Positions 16,913-25,524 of a stretch of 64,000 nucleotides of DNA are shown one piece after another. The notes below the pieces were generated by a model, which did no database searches, was not told where the DNA came from, and saw nothing but the letters and a program-made list of their open reading frames with translations. The stretch is taken from assembly GCF_963665995.1 (NCBI RefSeq), contig NZ_OY762512.1:2542001-2606000 (forward strand), read 5' to 3'. Every line of letters starts with the position of its first letter. The stretch's first letter is position 1. The DNA is from Pleurocapsa sp. FMAR1. Lineage in GTDB: Bacteria > Cyanobacteriota > Cyanobacteriia > Cyanobacteriales > Xenococcaceae. The position numbers were made by a program, and so were the translations under genes.

Positions 16913-17464
16913 ATGATGGGCTGGACACAATTTTTTATCCCAGATACTCTAAATTTACTCTGGCTGGCTCTTAGCCTATTTTTTGCTGGCGTAATTGAAT
17001 CTTTTTTATGGAAAACTAGTTTGTTCCAAACGTTAAATATTCCTATTCAAACACAATGGTTTGGAGCAAACAAAAAGTGGCGGGGATTGATTAGTTTACC
17101 CATAGCAATGGTAGCGAGCGTTTATTTATTAAATACCATTGAAATTTTCATTCCTACCTTACCTCAATCAGCAATTTTATTTTCTAATTTTAATCTTTTA
17201 GAGTTTGGCTTATTAGTAGGATTTATTTTTAACTTATCAGAATTACCTAATTCTTTTGTCAAGCGACGTTTAGAAATACCTCCTGGAGATGAAAGCAGTA
17301 AAATATTTTATTTCATCGATCACATGGATTCCACTTATGGGGTTTTAATTCTCTGGTATTTTTATTTTCACTTTCCTCTGCACTTAATTATCACAGGCTT
17401 AATTATCACACCATTGCTATTTATGGGTGCAACAGAACTACGTAAGAAGCTGGGATTAAAATAA
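16913..17464 (+). CDS. CDP-archaeol synthase (CarS/DUF46)-like membrane protein
   Basis: The 183-residue protein has about five hydrophobic segments and the CarS/CdsA signatures WFGANKKWRGLIS, ELPNSFVKRRLEIPPGDE and FIDHMDSTYG. The last resembles the IDQxDS cytidylyltransferase motif. CarS enzymes activate a membrane lipid with CTP; bacterial homologues exist whose lipid substrate is not established. Starts at 16913 and 16916 are equally possible. It follows the acyl-AMP ligase on the same strand but with a glycosyltransferase relic in the gap, so coregulation is uncertain. Confidence 0.8.
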   Translation: MMGWTQFFIPDTLNLLWLALSLFFAGVIESFLWKTSLFQTLNIPIQTQWFGANKKWRGLISLPIAMVASVYLLNTIEIFIPTLPQSAILFSNFNLLEFGLLVGFIFNLSELPNSFVKRRLEIPPGDESSKIFYFIDHMDSTYGVLILWYFYFHFPLHLIITGLIITPLLFMGATELRKKLGLK

Positions 17465-17502
17465 TACAATTTTGCAAAAAAATGATTATAAAAAGCTTTA
17501 GT

Positions 17503-17676
17503 TTAAACCACTAAAATTAATTCTTGAACTATTTTTCCTTCAGCATCTTTAAGTTCAAGCACTGTTAAATTACCTTCAATTCTTTCTTGACATTCACATT
17601 CAGAATTAATTAAGAAATCAAGATCGGTTTTTAAAGTTTCTAGCTGACAAAATTGTAGAACAGTTAAATTATTCAT
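17503..17676 (-). CDS. Small protein of 57 residues, unknown
   Basis: An ATG at 17676 opens a 57-codon frame ending at 17505-17503. The protein reads NNLTVLQFCQLETLKTDLDF at the start and contains a CEC pair and VLELKDAEGKIVQELILVV at the end. It is acidic and soluble, with a plausible helix-strand pattern. No family is recognised. It lies 38 bases past the converging CarS-like gene and about 150 bases upstream of the region where the Dda-like helicase gene ends. Confidence 0.45.
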   Translation of the reverse strand: MNNLTVLQFCQLETLKTDLDFLINSECECQERIEGNLTVLELKDAEGKIVQELILVV

Positions 17677-17825
17677 AGTTAAACCTTGATATTTGCTTTA
17701 TTCAGACTTTATATTTGTTGTTCAAAGCTAACTCAAGCTAAAACCTATTTCTGTGATCTCATGCAGAGATTAAAGCGATCGCACAACCTCATAATATACG
17801 ATTAAAAATACAATGCTAAAGTACT

Positions 17826-19145
17826 TTAATTAATCGGTATAAAGGCTCTTACCTTGGCGCGAGTTAAGGCGGTATAAAGCATCTTCTGTAAATCTGGACA
17901 ATTTTGCATATCTTCGGTGTCCAAAAAGACATAATTTATACTAGAGCCTTGAGCTTTATGGACGGTCAAGGCATAGGCGTAAGTTATATCGTCAAACATC
18001 CGTGATAGATCGAAATATTTGTTCCACTGCTTTTTTTCTACGTAATATTTAGACTGTTCATTTTTTAGCTGTTCTCCTTCCTCGGTTAAGATAGATAAAT
18101 TCACTTCAAACCCAGCATCAGTCATGACTGGTACTGACCAATATTGATAAGCTACCTTGTCAAAAGAAAGCTGTTTAATTGATGCTGATTCAATAACAGA
18201 ACATTCTTCAGAATTATTAATTAGCACACCCCACTTATTTTTACCTTTTTGCCCAGGACGAGAACGAAATAAGGGTTTTTTGGCAATTAACCTATCTCCT
18301 GGTACATAAAGCGGTGCATCTTGACCCCATAAACGCGATCGCACAAATTTATTGGCAGATTTTGCTGTTTTATTGCGCCAAACTAGTAATCTGGCATAAT
18401 CAGGGTTAATTTTGCAATCATCAGACTGAAAATATTCAACTACTGTATCTAACCATTGCTTTCTCGGCTGACAGATAATTGTCCGATCTTCGCTGCTTTT
18501 AAAAGGATAAATAAGGCGATTATATCGAGCATCACTGCGAATCTTCTCAGCAACTACGGCTATTTCACCTTCATAACGTACAATTTCGTTTAGGGTAAAT
18601 GTTCTGTCAATATAGTCGGAAACGGCAACTACAGGCTCGTTTTCTTTAACGGGCGGTAATTGTGATTCATCTCCTACAAACACCACTTTAGTATCTATAG
18701 TTAAAGCGATCGCCTTAACTATTTCTTCAAAGTTACTACGATTGATCATCGAAAATTCATCAACGATCACCACTCCATAATCGTCAAATTTTGCTTCTCC
18801 CATGGAAGTAAATTCTTCTAAGCCAGTTTCTTCATTAATTTCTGGCTGTTGACCTAGTAATTGGGCAATAGTTTTGACCTCGATACTAACACCCATAGAC
18901 ATTGCCACCTGCATTAGGCTTTTAGCTGCTTTATTTGTTGGTGCTGCTGCTACCAACTCCAAGTTTTTAGCTCGAAGCCACTCGATAAAATGGCAAATTA
19001 AAAAGCTTTTACCTGTCCCTGCATATCCACTCAGGCGAAAGATACTTTCGTCACTTTTAACAAATGACTTTAATTGAGTTAAAGCTTGTCGTTGAGCAGC
19101 CGTTAATTGTTTTACGGAGACATTTTTAGTTTTAGATTTTGCCAT
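17826..19145 (-). CDS. Dda/RecD2-like ATP-dependent DNA helicase
   Basis: The 439-residue protein is a superfamily 1 helicase. It shows Walker A in LSGYAGTGKSFLICH (about residue 40), APTNKAAKSL (motif Ia), Walker B VVIVDEFSMI, motif III VFVGDESQLPPV and the C-terminal UvrD_C_2 segment YAYALTVHKAQGSSINYVF followed by YTALTRAKVRAF. The size is that of phage T4 Dda-type single-protein helicases rather than RecD with its extra N-terminal domain. It should unwind DNA 5'-3' in repair or fork restart. No recB/recC gene is nearby. Confidence 0.85.
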   Translation of the reverse strand: MAKSKTKNVSVKQLTAAQRQALTQLKSFVKSDESIFRLSGYAGTGKSFLICHFIEWLRAKNLELVAAAPTNKAAKSLMQVAMSMGVSIEVKTIAQLLGQQPEINEETGLEEFTSMGEAKFDDYGVVIVDEFSMINRSNFEEIVKAIALTIDTKVVFVGDESQLPPVKENEPVVAVSDYIDRTFTLNEIVRYEGEIAVVAEKIRSDARYNRLIYPFKSSEDRTIICQPRKQWLDTVVEYFQSDDCKINPDYARLLVWRNKTAKSANKFVRSRLWGQDAPLYVPGDRLIAKKPLFRSRPGQKGKNKWGVLINNSEECSVIESASIKQLSFDKVAYQYWSVPVMTDAGFEVNLSILTEEGEQLKNEQSKYYVEKKQWNKYFDLSRMFDDITYAYALTVHKAQGSSINYVFLDTEDMQNCPDLQKMLYTALTRAKVRAFIPIN

Positions 19146-19492
19146 TGCTTCAGGGCAAACGGTTATTTGCCTTACTTATTTCGCCATTGATCGCTTAACA
19201 ATTCAGCATATCCCTAATCCTCTTCTTCGATCCAGGGAATGACTACAATAAATATGTCAGGACTTAGGCAACGATATCAATTTCGCCGCACCGCAAAATA
19301 TCAAGTCTGTTTCAAGGGACTTAAAGTAAGCGATACTCCGCCTAAAAAAAGGGATATAATTTAGTCTTTGCTAGTAATTGCTATTAAGAAAGTAAAACAA
19401 ATTTTTGGTTATGTTTTGAACCGTACATAAATAAAATATGAACTCGCTACAATTAATTTAGATAGCACAATTTAAGCTCGCGGTTTTTAAAA
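19146..19492. other. Intergenic region, 347 bases
   Basis: The gap lies between the leftward helicase gene and a rightward receiver gene and must contain both promoters. It is AT-rich near the receiver gene. I see no open frame, RNA or long inverted repeat in it. Confidence 0.5.
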
Positions 19493-19903
19493 ATGTATAC
19501 TAGACGGCTGCTACTTATTGACGATAACGAAGATAATAGAATACTAGTCGAAATTGCCCTAGAAATGAACTCCGATTGGGAAGTATTAACAGCGATTAAT
19601 GGAGTAGAAGGGATTACTAAGGCAGAATTAGAACGACCTGATGTTATTCTGTTAGACTTTATCATGCCAGATTTGGATGGATTAACTGTTTGTCAGGTTT
19701 TGAAGTCTAATCTGTTTACCTGTTCGATTCCCATCATTTTTATGACAGCTATGACTCAGGCTAAGATACTTTCTGAATTAGAAACTACTTTAGCTGAAGG
19801 AACAATCATCAAGCCTTTCGATATTACCAGCCTACATTCCCAAATCATGCAAATATGCAATTTTCAGACAAATTCAGAATTGAGCGAAATACAGTTTAGT
19901 TAA
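19493..19903 (+). CDS. Single-domain response regulator (CheY-like)
   Basis: The 136-residue protein is a receiver domain only. It has the acidic pair in LLLIDDNEDN, the phospho-accepting aspartate in VILLDFIMPDLDG (about residue 54), the threonine in FMTAM and the lysine in IIKPFD. It lacks an output domain, so it signals through protein contact or acts as a phosphate relay. No kinase gene is adjacent. It precedes a Crp-like regulator gene with a gap of about 195 bases, which is not strong evidence for a pair. Confidence 0.88.
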   Translation: MYTRRLLLIDDNEDNRILVEIALEMNSDWEVLTAINGVEGITKAELERPDVILLDFIMPDLDGLTVCQVLKSNLFTCSIPIIFMTAMTQAKILSELETTLAEGTIIKPFDITSLHSQIMQICNFQTNSELSEIQFS

Positions 19904-20098
19904 CCAAAAATGATTAATTAGCGAGTTTGTGCTTTACCGTCTGCATAATGAGCGGTTTTGATCTAAATGGTTATCATAGACATACTATAATCATCTAAAC
20001 TTGTTAAAGAAAACTAACGATGTTAAATTAGAAAATTTGTTTTTCTAATTGTAGTGTTGGCATTTTTCAGCAACAGTACAATTAGAAGGAGACTTTCT

Positions 20099-20806
20099 AT
20101 GCCTCAAGATCGTTCGCGTTCTGCTAATCGTCTGCTTGCAGCTTTGCCAGAGGTTGAATATCAACGTTTGGAGCCTCACTTAAACTCTGTTTCTCTTTCT
20201 GTAGGAACGGTCTTCTACGAAGCCTCAGAAAAGATTGAAACCGTTTATTTTCCTAAGATGGCACTAATTTCTCTAGTTTCTATTTTAAGCAACGGTTCGA
20301 CTACTGAGGTTAGTTTGGTTGGCGGTACAGGAATGGTGGGGCTGCCAGTTATTTTTGGCAGTAACTTGAGTCATAGCCGTGCTGTTGTTCAAGTGCCAAA
20401 TGGTGGGATAAAAATATCTGCCCAGGTTTTAAAACAGGAGTTTGATCGCGGAGGAGAATTGCAAAAGCAGTTGCTTCTCTATGCCGATACCAGACTAAAA
20501 GAGGTTGCTCAACTAGCAGTTTGTAACCGCCATCACACAATCGAAGAACGTCTTGCTCGTTGGCTACTGACTGTTCGAGATTTAACTCAATCTGACAAGC
20601 TACCACTGACTCAGGAATTCATTGGTGATATGCTTGGAGTTCGTCGTTCTGGGGTGACCATAGCAGCGGGAATTTTACAAAAGGCAGGCTTAATTCATTG
20701 CTCCCGTGGCAAGATTAATATCTTGGATAACCAAGCTTTAGAAGATGTTTCCTGCGAGTGTTACCAGCTTTTTCACGATAACTTTTATCGGCAAGAAGAA
20801 AATTAA
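20099..20806 (+). CDS. Crp/Fnr family transcriptional regulator
   Basis: The start at 20099 is chosen for the strong ribosome-binding site AAGGAGA seven bases upstream; an upstream in-frame start at 20054 lacks one. The 235-residue protein has a cyclic-nucleotide-binding-like domain (VGTVFYEASEKIETVYFPKM, GGTGMVGLPVIFG) and a C-terminal winged helix (LTQEFIGDMLGVRRSGVTIA) of the HTH_Crp type. The residues that bind cAMP in Crp are not evident, so another or no ligand is likely. The conserved FPKMALISLVSILSNGSTTE form is common in cyanobacteria and other environmental bacteria. Confidence 0.88.
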   Translation: MPQDRSRSANRLLAALPEVEYQRLEPHLNSVSLSVGTVFYEASEKIETVYFPKMALISLVSILSNGSTTEVSLVGGTGMVGLPVIFGSNLSHSRAVVQVPNGGIKISAQVLKQEFDRGGELQKQLLLYADTRLKEVAQLAVCNRHHTIEERLARWLLTVRDLTQSDKLPLTQEFIGDMLGVRRSGVTIAAGILQKAGLIHCSRGKINILDNQALEDVSCECYQLFHDNFYRQEEN

Positions 20807-20837
20807 GTAGTCGAAACAAAGGTTAAGACAATGAATT

Positions 20838-20912
20838 TTATCTCTCGCAAAGCGGTGAGACCCCGCGTCGGCGAAAGACGCAAGGGAACGCTCACCAAGA
20901 CAGACGCAAAGG
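20838..20912. repeat. GC-rich interspersed repeat copy
   Basis: The segment TCTCGCAAAGCGGTGAGACC, CCGCGTCGGCGAAAGACGCA and AGGGAACGCTCACCAAGAC is the inverted equivalent of part of the copy at 11455-11590. It ends in a ribosomal-spacer-like GACGCAAAGGCACAAAGG, a motif also seen near 36030. It lies between the converging Crp-like and GTPase genes. Confidence 0.65.
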
Positions 20913-20974
20913 CACAAAGGGTTTTTATAGATGTCCTAATCTATAGTTCGATTGCTATAAAATATAAAGCTCGT

Positions 20975-22582
20975 TTACCAATCATCTTCAAGCTGTGCCG
21001 CCATTTCCTCAACCACTTCTAATTTCTGTGCCTCTTCCATTTCTTCAAGATCTTCCTCGCCCCAGGCTTCAGATAGAGGTTGAACTACTTTAGAGATTGC
21101 ATCTTGTACAAAGGATTTGATAAATTCATCCCGCCGACTAAGTTGAAACTGCTGCTGCACAACTTCAGTTATTCCTCCATCACCCCAATCTAAATTATGT
21201 CTAAAATACTCAATAAAGCTTTTACCAGCAATGCGAGTTAAATAAGCGGCCGAGACTGCCTGAATAGCTTTGCCCACAATATAGGTAGCAACATTAAACT
21301 GTAGGGCTTTAGCTAGAATATCCACTGCGCCCTTGACGACTCCTAAGCTTACTAGGGTTTTGCCTAAAGACAAAGCTAATTCTTTACCCTGTTCAAAATC
21401 CAACTCCACATTATAGACTCTTCCAATTTCAATTACCATCTGCGCATTAACGGCAGCAGCAGCCAGCATATCTACTACGGGAACAGGAGTTACGGCAATG
21501 ACTCCTGCACCAATCCATTGATAGCGATCGATGATTTTATCTGATTCTCTACGTCTTTGATTTTCTATTATTTTGCGGGCTTCTTCTCCTAAACGATGGG
21601 ATTGAAGCAAAATATTATCGGCAATTAAATCTTCTCCTTCTGCGCGTAATACCGCCACTAGCCTTTTGATTAAAGGTAGAATTTCCACGCTGGGTTCGAT
21701 GATTTCGCCAGTAGGTAACTGCACTGGTTGAGGGTTAGCACAGATTGCCGTAACGTCACTAGGAGGAATAAAAGGCTTTACTCTTTCTTTAAGTCTTCCT
21801 AAGATTATTTCGCGATCTTCATCAGTATAGAGATCTGTTTTATTAAATACTAAAAGCGATCGCTTGCCAATCTCTGCCAGTATCTTTAGAGGCTCATATT
21901 CTGACTGTCGTAAATCGTTATCAACGGTAAATACTAGTAGATCTGCTTCTGTGGCTAACTGTCTGGCTAGTTCTCCTCGCTCTGTCCCTGCTATTCCCGC
22001 TTCTAAGATACCAGGAGTATCTATAATTAATATTTCTCTACCCACCCCTCGCAGCTTGAGGCTATAGGTTTCTCCTTTGGTAGTTGTCCCCATAATGGGG
22101 TTAACTTCTCCTACGATCTCGCCGATTAAAGCGTTTACTAAAGAGGTTTTACCTGCCGATCCTGTACCAAAAATAACTACTTTAACTTCTCCCCGCTGTA
22201 AATCTGCCTCAATCTGCTGAGATTTATTTAATAGGGCTTTTTGAGCAATTTTGTCCTGTATTTTTCCTACGTGCTGTCTTAAAGCCTGAAGATTTTGGGC
22301 AGCTACCTGAGTTTTTTCTTCGGGTATTCTGGCTTTGATTACCTGGCGTTTGCTTTTCTTGCGCCTAGATCCCTTTCTGGTGTATTTGTTAACGTAATAA
22401 ATATATCCGCCCATCATTGAGCCAATCAAGACTATGACCAGCAGCAGCAACAAGTTAGCTAGAATTGGTGCAGTAAATGAGATCTGCATATATAGGTGAG
22501 ACAAAGATGTCACCAGCCAGATCGATAGCCCCAAAATTAGACTAAGACCAAGAAACAAAGCTACTAGACGCAACAAAGGCAT
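20975..22582 (-). CDS. Membrane-anchored GTPase with DUF697 domain
   Basis: The 535-residue protein begins with two transmembrane helices (about 5-25 and 35-60). A basic stretch (RKGSRRKKSKRQ) and a coiled coil follow. The GTPase domain has GTGSAGKTSLVNAL (G1), an MGTTTKG G2 region, IDTPG (G3) and VFNKTD (G4). The C-terminal half contains the DUF697 domain (IAVTPVPVVDMLAAAAVNAQ, GKTLVSLGVVKG) and an acidic tail. Cyanobacteria carry several such GTPases of unknown role. The 3' end converges on the repeat at 20838. Confidence 0.85.
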   Translation of the reverse strand: MPLLRLVALFLGLSLILGLSIWLVTSLSHLYMQISFTAPILANLLLLLVIVLIGSMMGGYIYYVNKYTRKGSRRKKSKRQVIKARIPEEKTQVAAQNLQALRQHVGKIQDKIAQKALLNKSQQIEADLQRGEVKVVIFGTGSAGKTSLVNALIGEIVGEVNPIMGTTTKGETYSLKLRGVGREILIIDTPGILEAGIAGTERGELARQLATEADLLVFTVDNDLRQSEYEPLKILAEIGKRSLLVFNKTDLYTDEDREIILGRLKERVKPFIPPSDVTAICANPQPVQLPTGEIIEPSVEILPLIKRLVAVLRAEGEDLIADNILLQSHRLGEEARKIIENQRRRESDKIIDRYQWIGAGVIAVTPVPVVDMLAAAAVNAQMVIEIGRVYNVELDFEQGKELALSLGKTLVSLGVVKGAVDILAKALQFNVATYIVGKAIQAVSAAYLTRIAGKSFIEYFRHNLDWGDGGITEVVQQQFQLSRRDEFIKSFVQDAISKVVQPLSEAWGEEDLEEMEEAQKLEVVEEMAAQLEDDW

Positions 22583-22712
22583 TTTACATTTATTAAAACT
22601 AAAACACGGGTATTTTACCTATGGTAACTACTTTAGATCTCTTGCACTAATCAGAAATATCGGTTGAGGCAGTTTTAATTTATAAGCTAATATAAATTTT
22701 ATTATTTACTTC

Positions 22713-23345
22713 ATGAAAAATAGCGATCGCCGTATAGCCCATACTACTTATATTTTAATCGCTTTAAATATCTTGGTATATGGTCTAGAAATAAAATTTG
22801 GAGGCAGCGAAAATCTTGTTACTTTAGAATATTTGGGTGCATTAATTCCTGAAAAAGTTCTGGCGGGTGAATGGTGGCGATTAATTGAGGCTAATTTTCT
22901 GCACTATAACTCAATTCATTTAGCGACTAATATGTTATCTCTGTTCTTTTTAGGACGTTTAGTTGAATTAAGTCTCGGTTCTAAATCTTATTTGACTATT
23001 TACTTTTTTAGCGGTGTTGGCTCGATGCTGACATTTTCTTTATTGTCCTTTAGATTGGGTTTGGACAATGTTCTTCTGGTTGGTGCTTCGGCTGCCATCA
23101 TGGGTTTGATGGGCGCAATTTTGGCAATTTCGCTTCATATCTGGTTACGCAAAAGATACTCTCCTACTGCCAAACGTCGCTTATGGCAGGTAATTTTAAT
23201 TGTTTTAGTCCAGTTTATTTTTGATAATCTGGTACCTCAAGTGAGCTTCCATAGTCATCTTTTCGGTTTTATCATTGGCTTTTTGATCAGTAGTATTTTG
23301 ATTTTTTATAAATATAATTTCAAGGAAGCAGAAGGTAATAAGTAA
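22713..23345 (+). CDS. Rhomboid family intramembrane serine protease
   Basis: The 210-residue protein has about six transmembrane helices. The catalytic serine is S126 in VGASAAIMGLMGA (GxSx form) and the histidine is H182 in FHSHLFGFIIG. The conserved EWWRLIEANFLHYNSIHLAT loop with the WR and N/H residues precedes them. Rhomboids cleave transmembrane substrates within the membrane; the substrate here is unknown. The gene overlaps the start of no other gene and is followed by a GC-rich repeat. Confidence 0.92.
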   Translation: MKNSDRRIAHTTYILIALNILVYGLEIKFGGSENLVTLEYLGALIPEKVLAGEWWRLIEANFLHYNSIHLATNMLSLFFLGRLVELSLGSKSYLTIYFFSGVGSMLTFSLLSFRLGLDNVLLVGASAAIMGLMGAILAISLHIWLRKRYSPTAKRRLWQVILIVLVQFIFDNLVPQVSFHSHLFGFIIGFLISSILIFYKYNFKEAEGNK

Positions 23346-23448
23346 GGGTGTTATTGAATCAAGATATTACATTTGAATTGATGGCGTTGCTAAATCGAAA
23401 CATAAATGTTGAACTAATGTTTGTTTCGGTGCTTAAAAAGCTGACAGC

Positions 23449-23550
23449 CCTTCGGGTTCAGCAGTTGCTCATGTGGGAAGCCCCCACCGCAAGCAGCATT
23501 TCCGCTTGCGAAGCAGCATTTCCGCTTGCAAAGACCGCACTGCTTTACTA
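23449..23550. repeat. GC-rich interspersed repeat copy with internal tandem unit
   Basis: The region starts with CCCTTCGGGTTCAGCAGTTG and continues through GTGGGAAGCCCCCACCGC. It then carries two tandem copies of the 18-base unit AGCAGCATTTCCGCTTGC separated by GA. The family core and the AGCAGCATTTCC-type module recur at 11520 and 61282. Frames across it are not coding. It separates the rhomboid gene from ilvA. Confidence 0.65.
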
Positions 23551-23648
23551 CAAATAGTAATACGATGAGCTTCATAGCTACAATCAGCAACGCCGAATTG
23601 ATAAACTTTGATAAGATCTAAGATTATCTTTACATAACCATCCCGCCA

Positions 23649-25160
23649 ATGAAATCCGATTACTTGGAGAGGATTCTTAATGCCCGCGTTTATGATGTGG
23701 CTCAAGAATCACCTCTAGAATATGCTCCCAATCTTTCTACCAGACTGGAAAATAAACTACTTTTGAAACGAGAAGATATGCAGTCTGTGTTTTCTTTTAA
23801 GCTGCGGGGTGCATATAACAAAATGGCGCAATTATCTACTGATATTTTACAACAGGGAGTGATCGCAGCTTCGGCAGGAAATCATGCTCAAGGGGTTGCA
23901 TTAGCTGCGAAACAATTAGGGACAACGGCTATTATTGTTATGCCTATCACTACTCCTCAAGTAAAGATAAATGCAGTAATTGCCCGTGGCGCGAATGTGG
24001 TTTTGCATGGGGATACTTATGATGATGCCTGCGCCCATGCTAAAGAATTGTGTGCAGAGAAAGGTTTGACTTTTATTCATCCTTTTGACGATCCTGATGT
24101 GATAGCAGGACAAGGAACAATCGGCATGGAGATTTTACGGCAGTATCAACAGCCGATTCATGCTATTTTTGTAGCGATCGGTGGTGGAGGCTTAATTGGC
24201 GGAATTTCGGCATACATTAAGCGATTACGCCCCGAAATTAAGATAATTGGCGTTGAACCCGTTGATGCCGATGCTATGTCTCAATCTTTAAAGGCTGGTT
24301 ATCGGGTATGTTTGCCAAAAGTTGGTTTATTTGCCGATGGTGTAGCGGTAAGGGAAGTAGGCGCGGAAACATTTCGCCTGTGTCAGGACTATGTAGACGA
24401 GATTATTTTGGTAAGTACGGATGATACCTGTGCTGCGATCAAAGATGTGTTTGAGGATACTCGTTCTATTTTAGAACCAGCAGGAGCATTGGCGATCGCA
24501 GGAGCAAAAGCCTATGTAGAAAGAGAAAACATCACAGGAGAAACTCTAGTGGCGATCGCCTGCGGTGCAAATATGAACTTCGATCGTCTCCGTTTTGTCT
24601 CAGAAAGAGCAGAAATTGGCGAACGACGAGAAGCCATCTTTGCTGTCACTATCCCCGAAGAAAGAGGCAGTTTTCGTCGCTTTTGTGAGTGTATTGGCAA
24701 GCGAAACCTAACTGAATTTAACTATCGCATTGCCGATGATAGCAAAGCTAATATTTTTGTGGGGGTACAAATTCAAAACCGCGCTGACGCAGTAGAAATT
24801 GTCGCAGCTTTTGAAGCTCAAGGATTTAAAATAATCGATCTAACCGATGACGAACTGGCTAAGATGCACCTGCGTCACATGGTGGGCGGGCGATCGCCTT
24901 TAGCTAATAACGAGCTACTATATCGCTTTGAGTTTCCTGAGCGTCCAGGGGCATTGGTAAAGTTTCTTAACTGCATGAGTCCTAACTGGAATATCAGTTT
25001 GTTTCACTACCGTAATAATGGTGCTGACTACGGACGTATCGCCGTAGGTATGCAAGTTCCGCCTAATGAAATGCCAGAGTGGCAACAGTTTCTTAATTCC
25101 CTAGGTTACCGTTATTGGGATGAAAGCACCAACCCTTCTTATAAACTATTTCTAAGTTGA
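23649..25160 (+). CDS. ilvA: Threonine ammonia-lyase, biosynthetic
   Basis: The 503-residue protein is a long, allosteric-type threonine deaminase. A PLP-lyase domain (1-320) carries the PLP-binding lysine in SVFSFKLRGAYNK, ASAGNHAQGVALAA and AIGGGGLIGGISAY. Two C-terminal ACT-like regulatory repeats follow (FAVTIPEERGSFRRFCECIG and YRFEFPERPGALVKFLNCM). It converts threonine to 2-oxobutyrate, the first step of isoleucine synthesis, and is expected to be inhibited by isoleucine. It stands alone, flanked by repeats on both sides. Confidence 0.95.
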   Translation: MKSDYLERILNARVYDVAQESPLEYAPNLSTRLENKLLLKREDMQSVFSFKLRGAYNKMAQLSTDILQQGVIAASAGNHAQGVALAAKQLGTTAIIVMPITTPQVKINAVIARGANVVLHGDTYDDACAHAKELCAEKGLTFIHPFDDPDVIAGQGTIGMEILRQYQQPIHAIFVAIGGGGLIGGISAYIKRLRPEIKIIGVEPVDADAMSQSLKAGYRVCLPKVGLFADGVAVREVGAETFRLCQDYVDEIILVSTDDTCAAIKDVFEDTRSILEPAGALAIAGAKAYVERENITGETLVAIACGANMNFDRLRFVSERAEIGERREAIFAVTIPEERGSFRRFCECIGKRNLTEFNYRIADDSKANIFVGVQIQNRADAVEIVAAFEAQGFKIIDLTDDELAKMHLRHMVGGRSPLANNELLYRFEFPERPGALVKFLNCMSPNWNISLFHYRNNGADYGRIAVGMQVPPNEMPEWQQFLNSLGYRYWDESTNPSYKLFLS

Positions 25161-25256
25161 CTATCTGTGAGTGACTAGTAATTAGTAACAGACACATTCA
25201 GTAAGAGCAGTAATCCAAGTAGTTGGACAAAATTAAATTCAACGTCAATACTTAAA

Positions 25257-25289
25257 GTCAGAGGTTAGAGGTCAGAGGTCAAAGGTCAG
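25257..25289. repeat. Heptanucleotide tandem repeat (GTCAGAG type)
   Basis: Four to five imperfect units of GTCAGAG/GTTAGAG/GTCAAAG follow one another after ilvA. A similar run occurs at 35755-35765 and 35792-35800. Short tandemly repeated heptamers are a known feature of many cyanobacterial genomes and are not coding. Confidence 0.7.
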
Positions 25290-25379
25290 TAATAATTAAC
25301 TGTACTTCTTTCTGTCCATGTACTTAGTAAAAACAATTGCCCATGGATAAAAGACTATTCCCAATGTCCTAACTGTCCC

Positions 25380-25490
25380 CCTCGCGCATTCCCAAGCCAG
25401 TCCGTTGCGAGGCAAAGCGTTGCGAGGGTTCCCCGCGTTGAAGCTATTGCCGAGGGTGGGCGGCTATGCCGACTTGAAGGAACTGTCGAA
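25380..25490. repeat. GC-rich interspersed repeat copy adjoining the insertion sequence
   Basis: Modules include CCAGTCCGTTGCGAGG, GCGTTGCGAGGGTTCCCCGC, GTTGAAG and GGAACTGTCGAA. The same CGCGTTGAAG and ACTGTCGA modules make up the 50-base insert inside the transposase (25843-25892). The insertion sequence begins directly at its end. Confidence 0.65.
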
Positions 25491-25524
25491 CCCCTGGCTG
25501 CCTGACACATTTATTTGAGGACAG

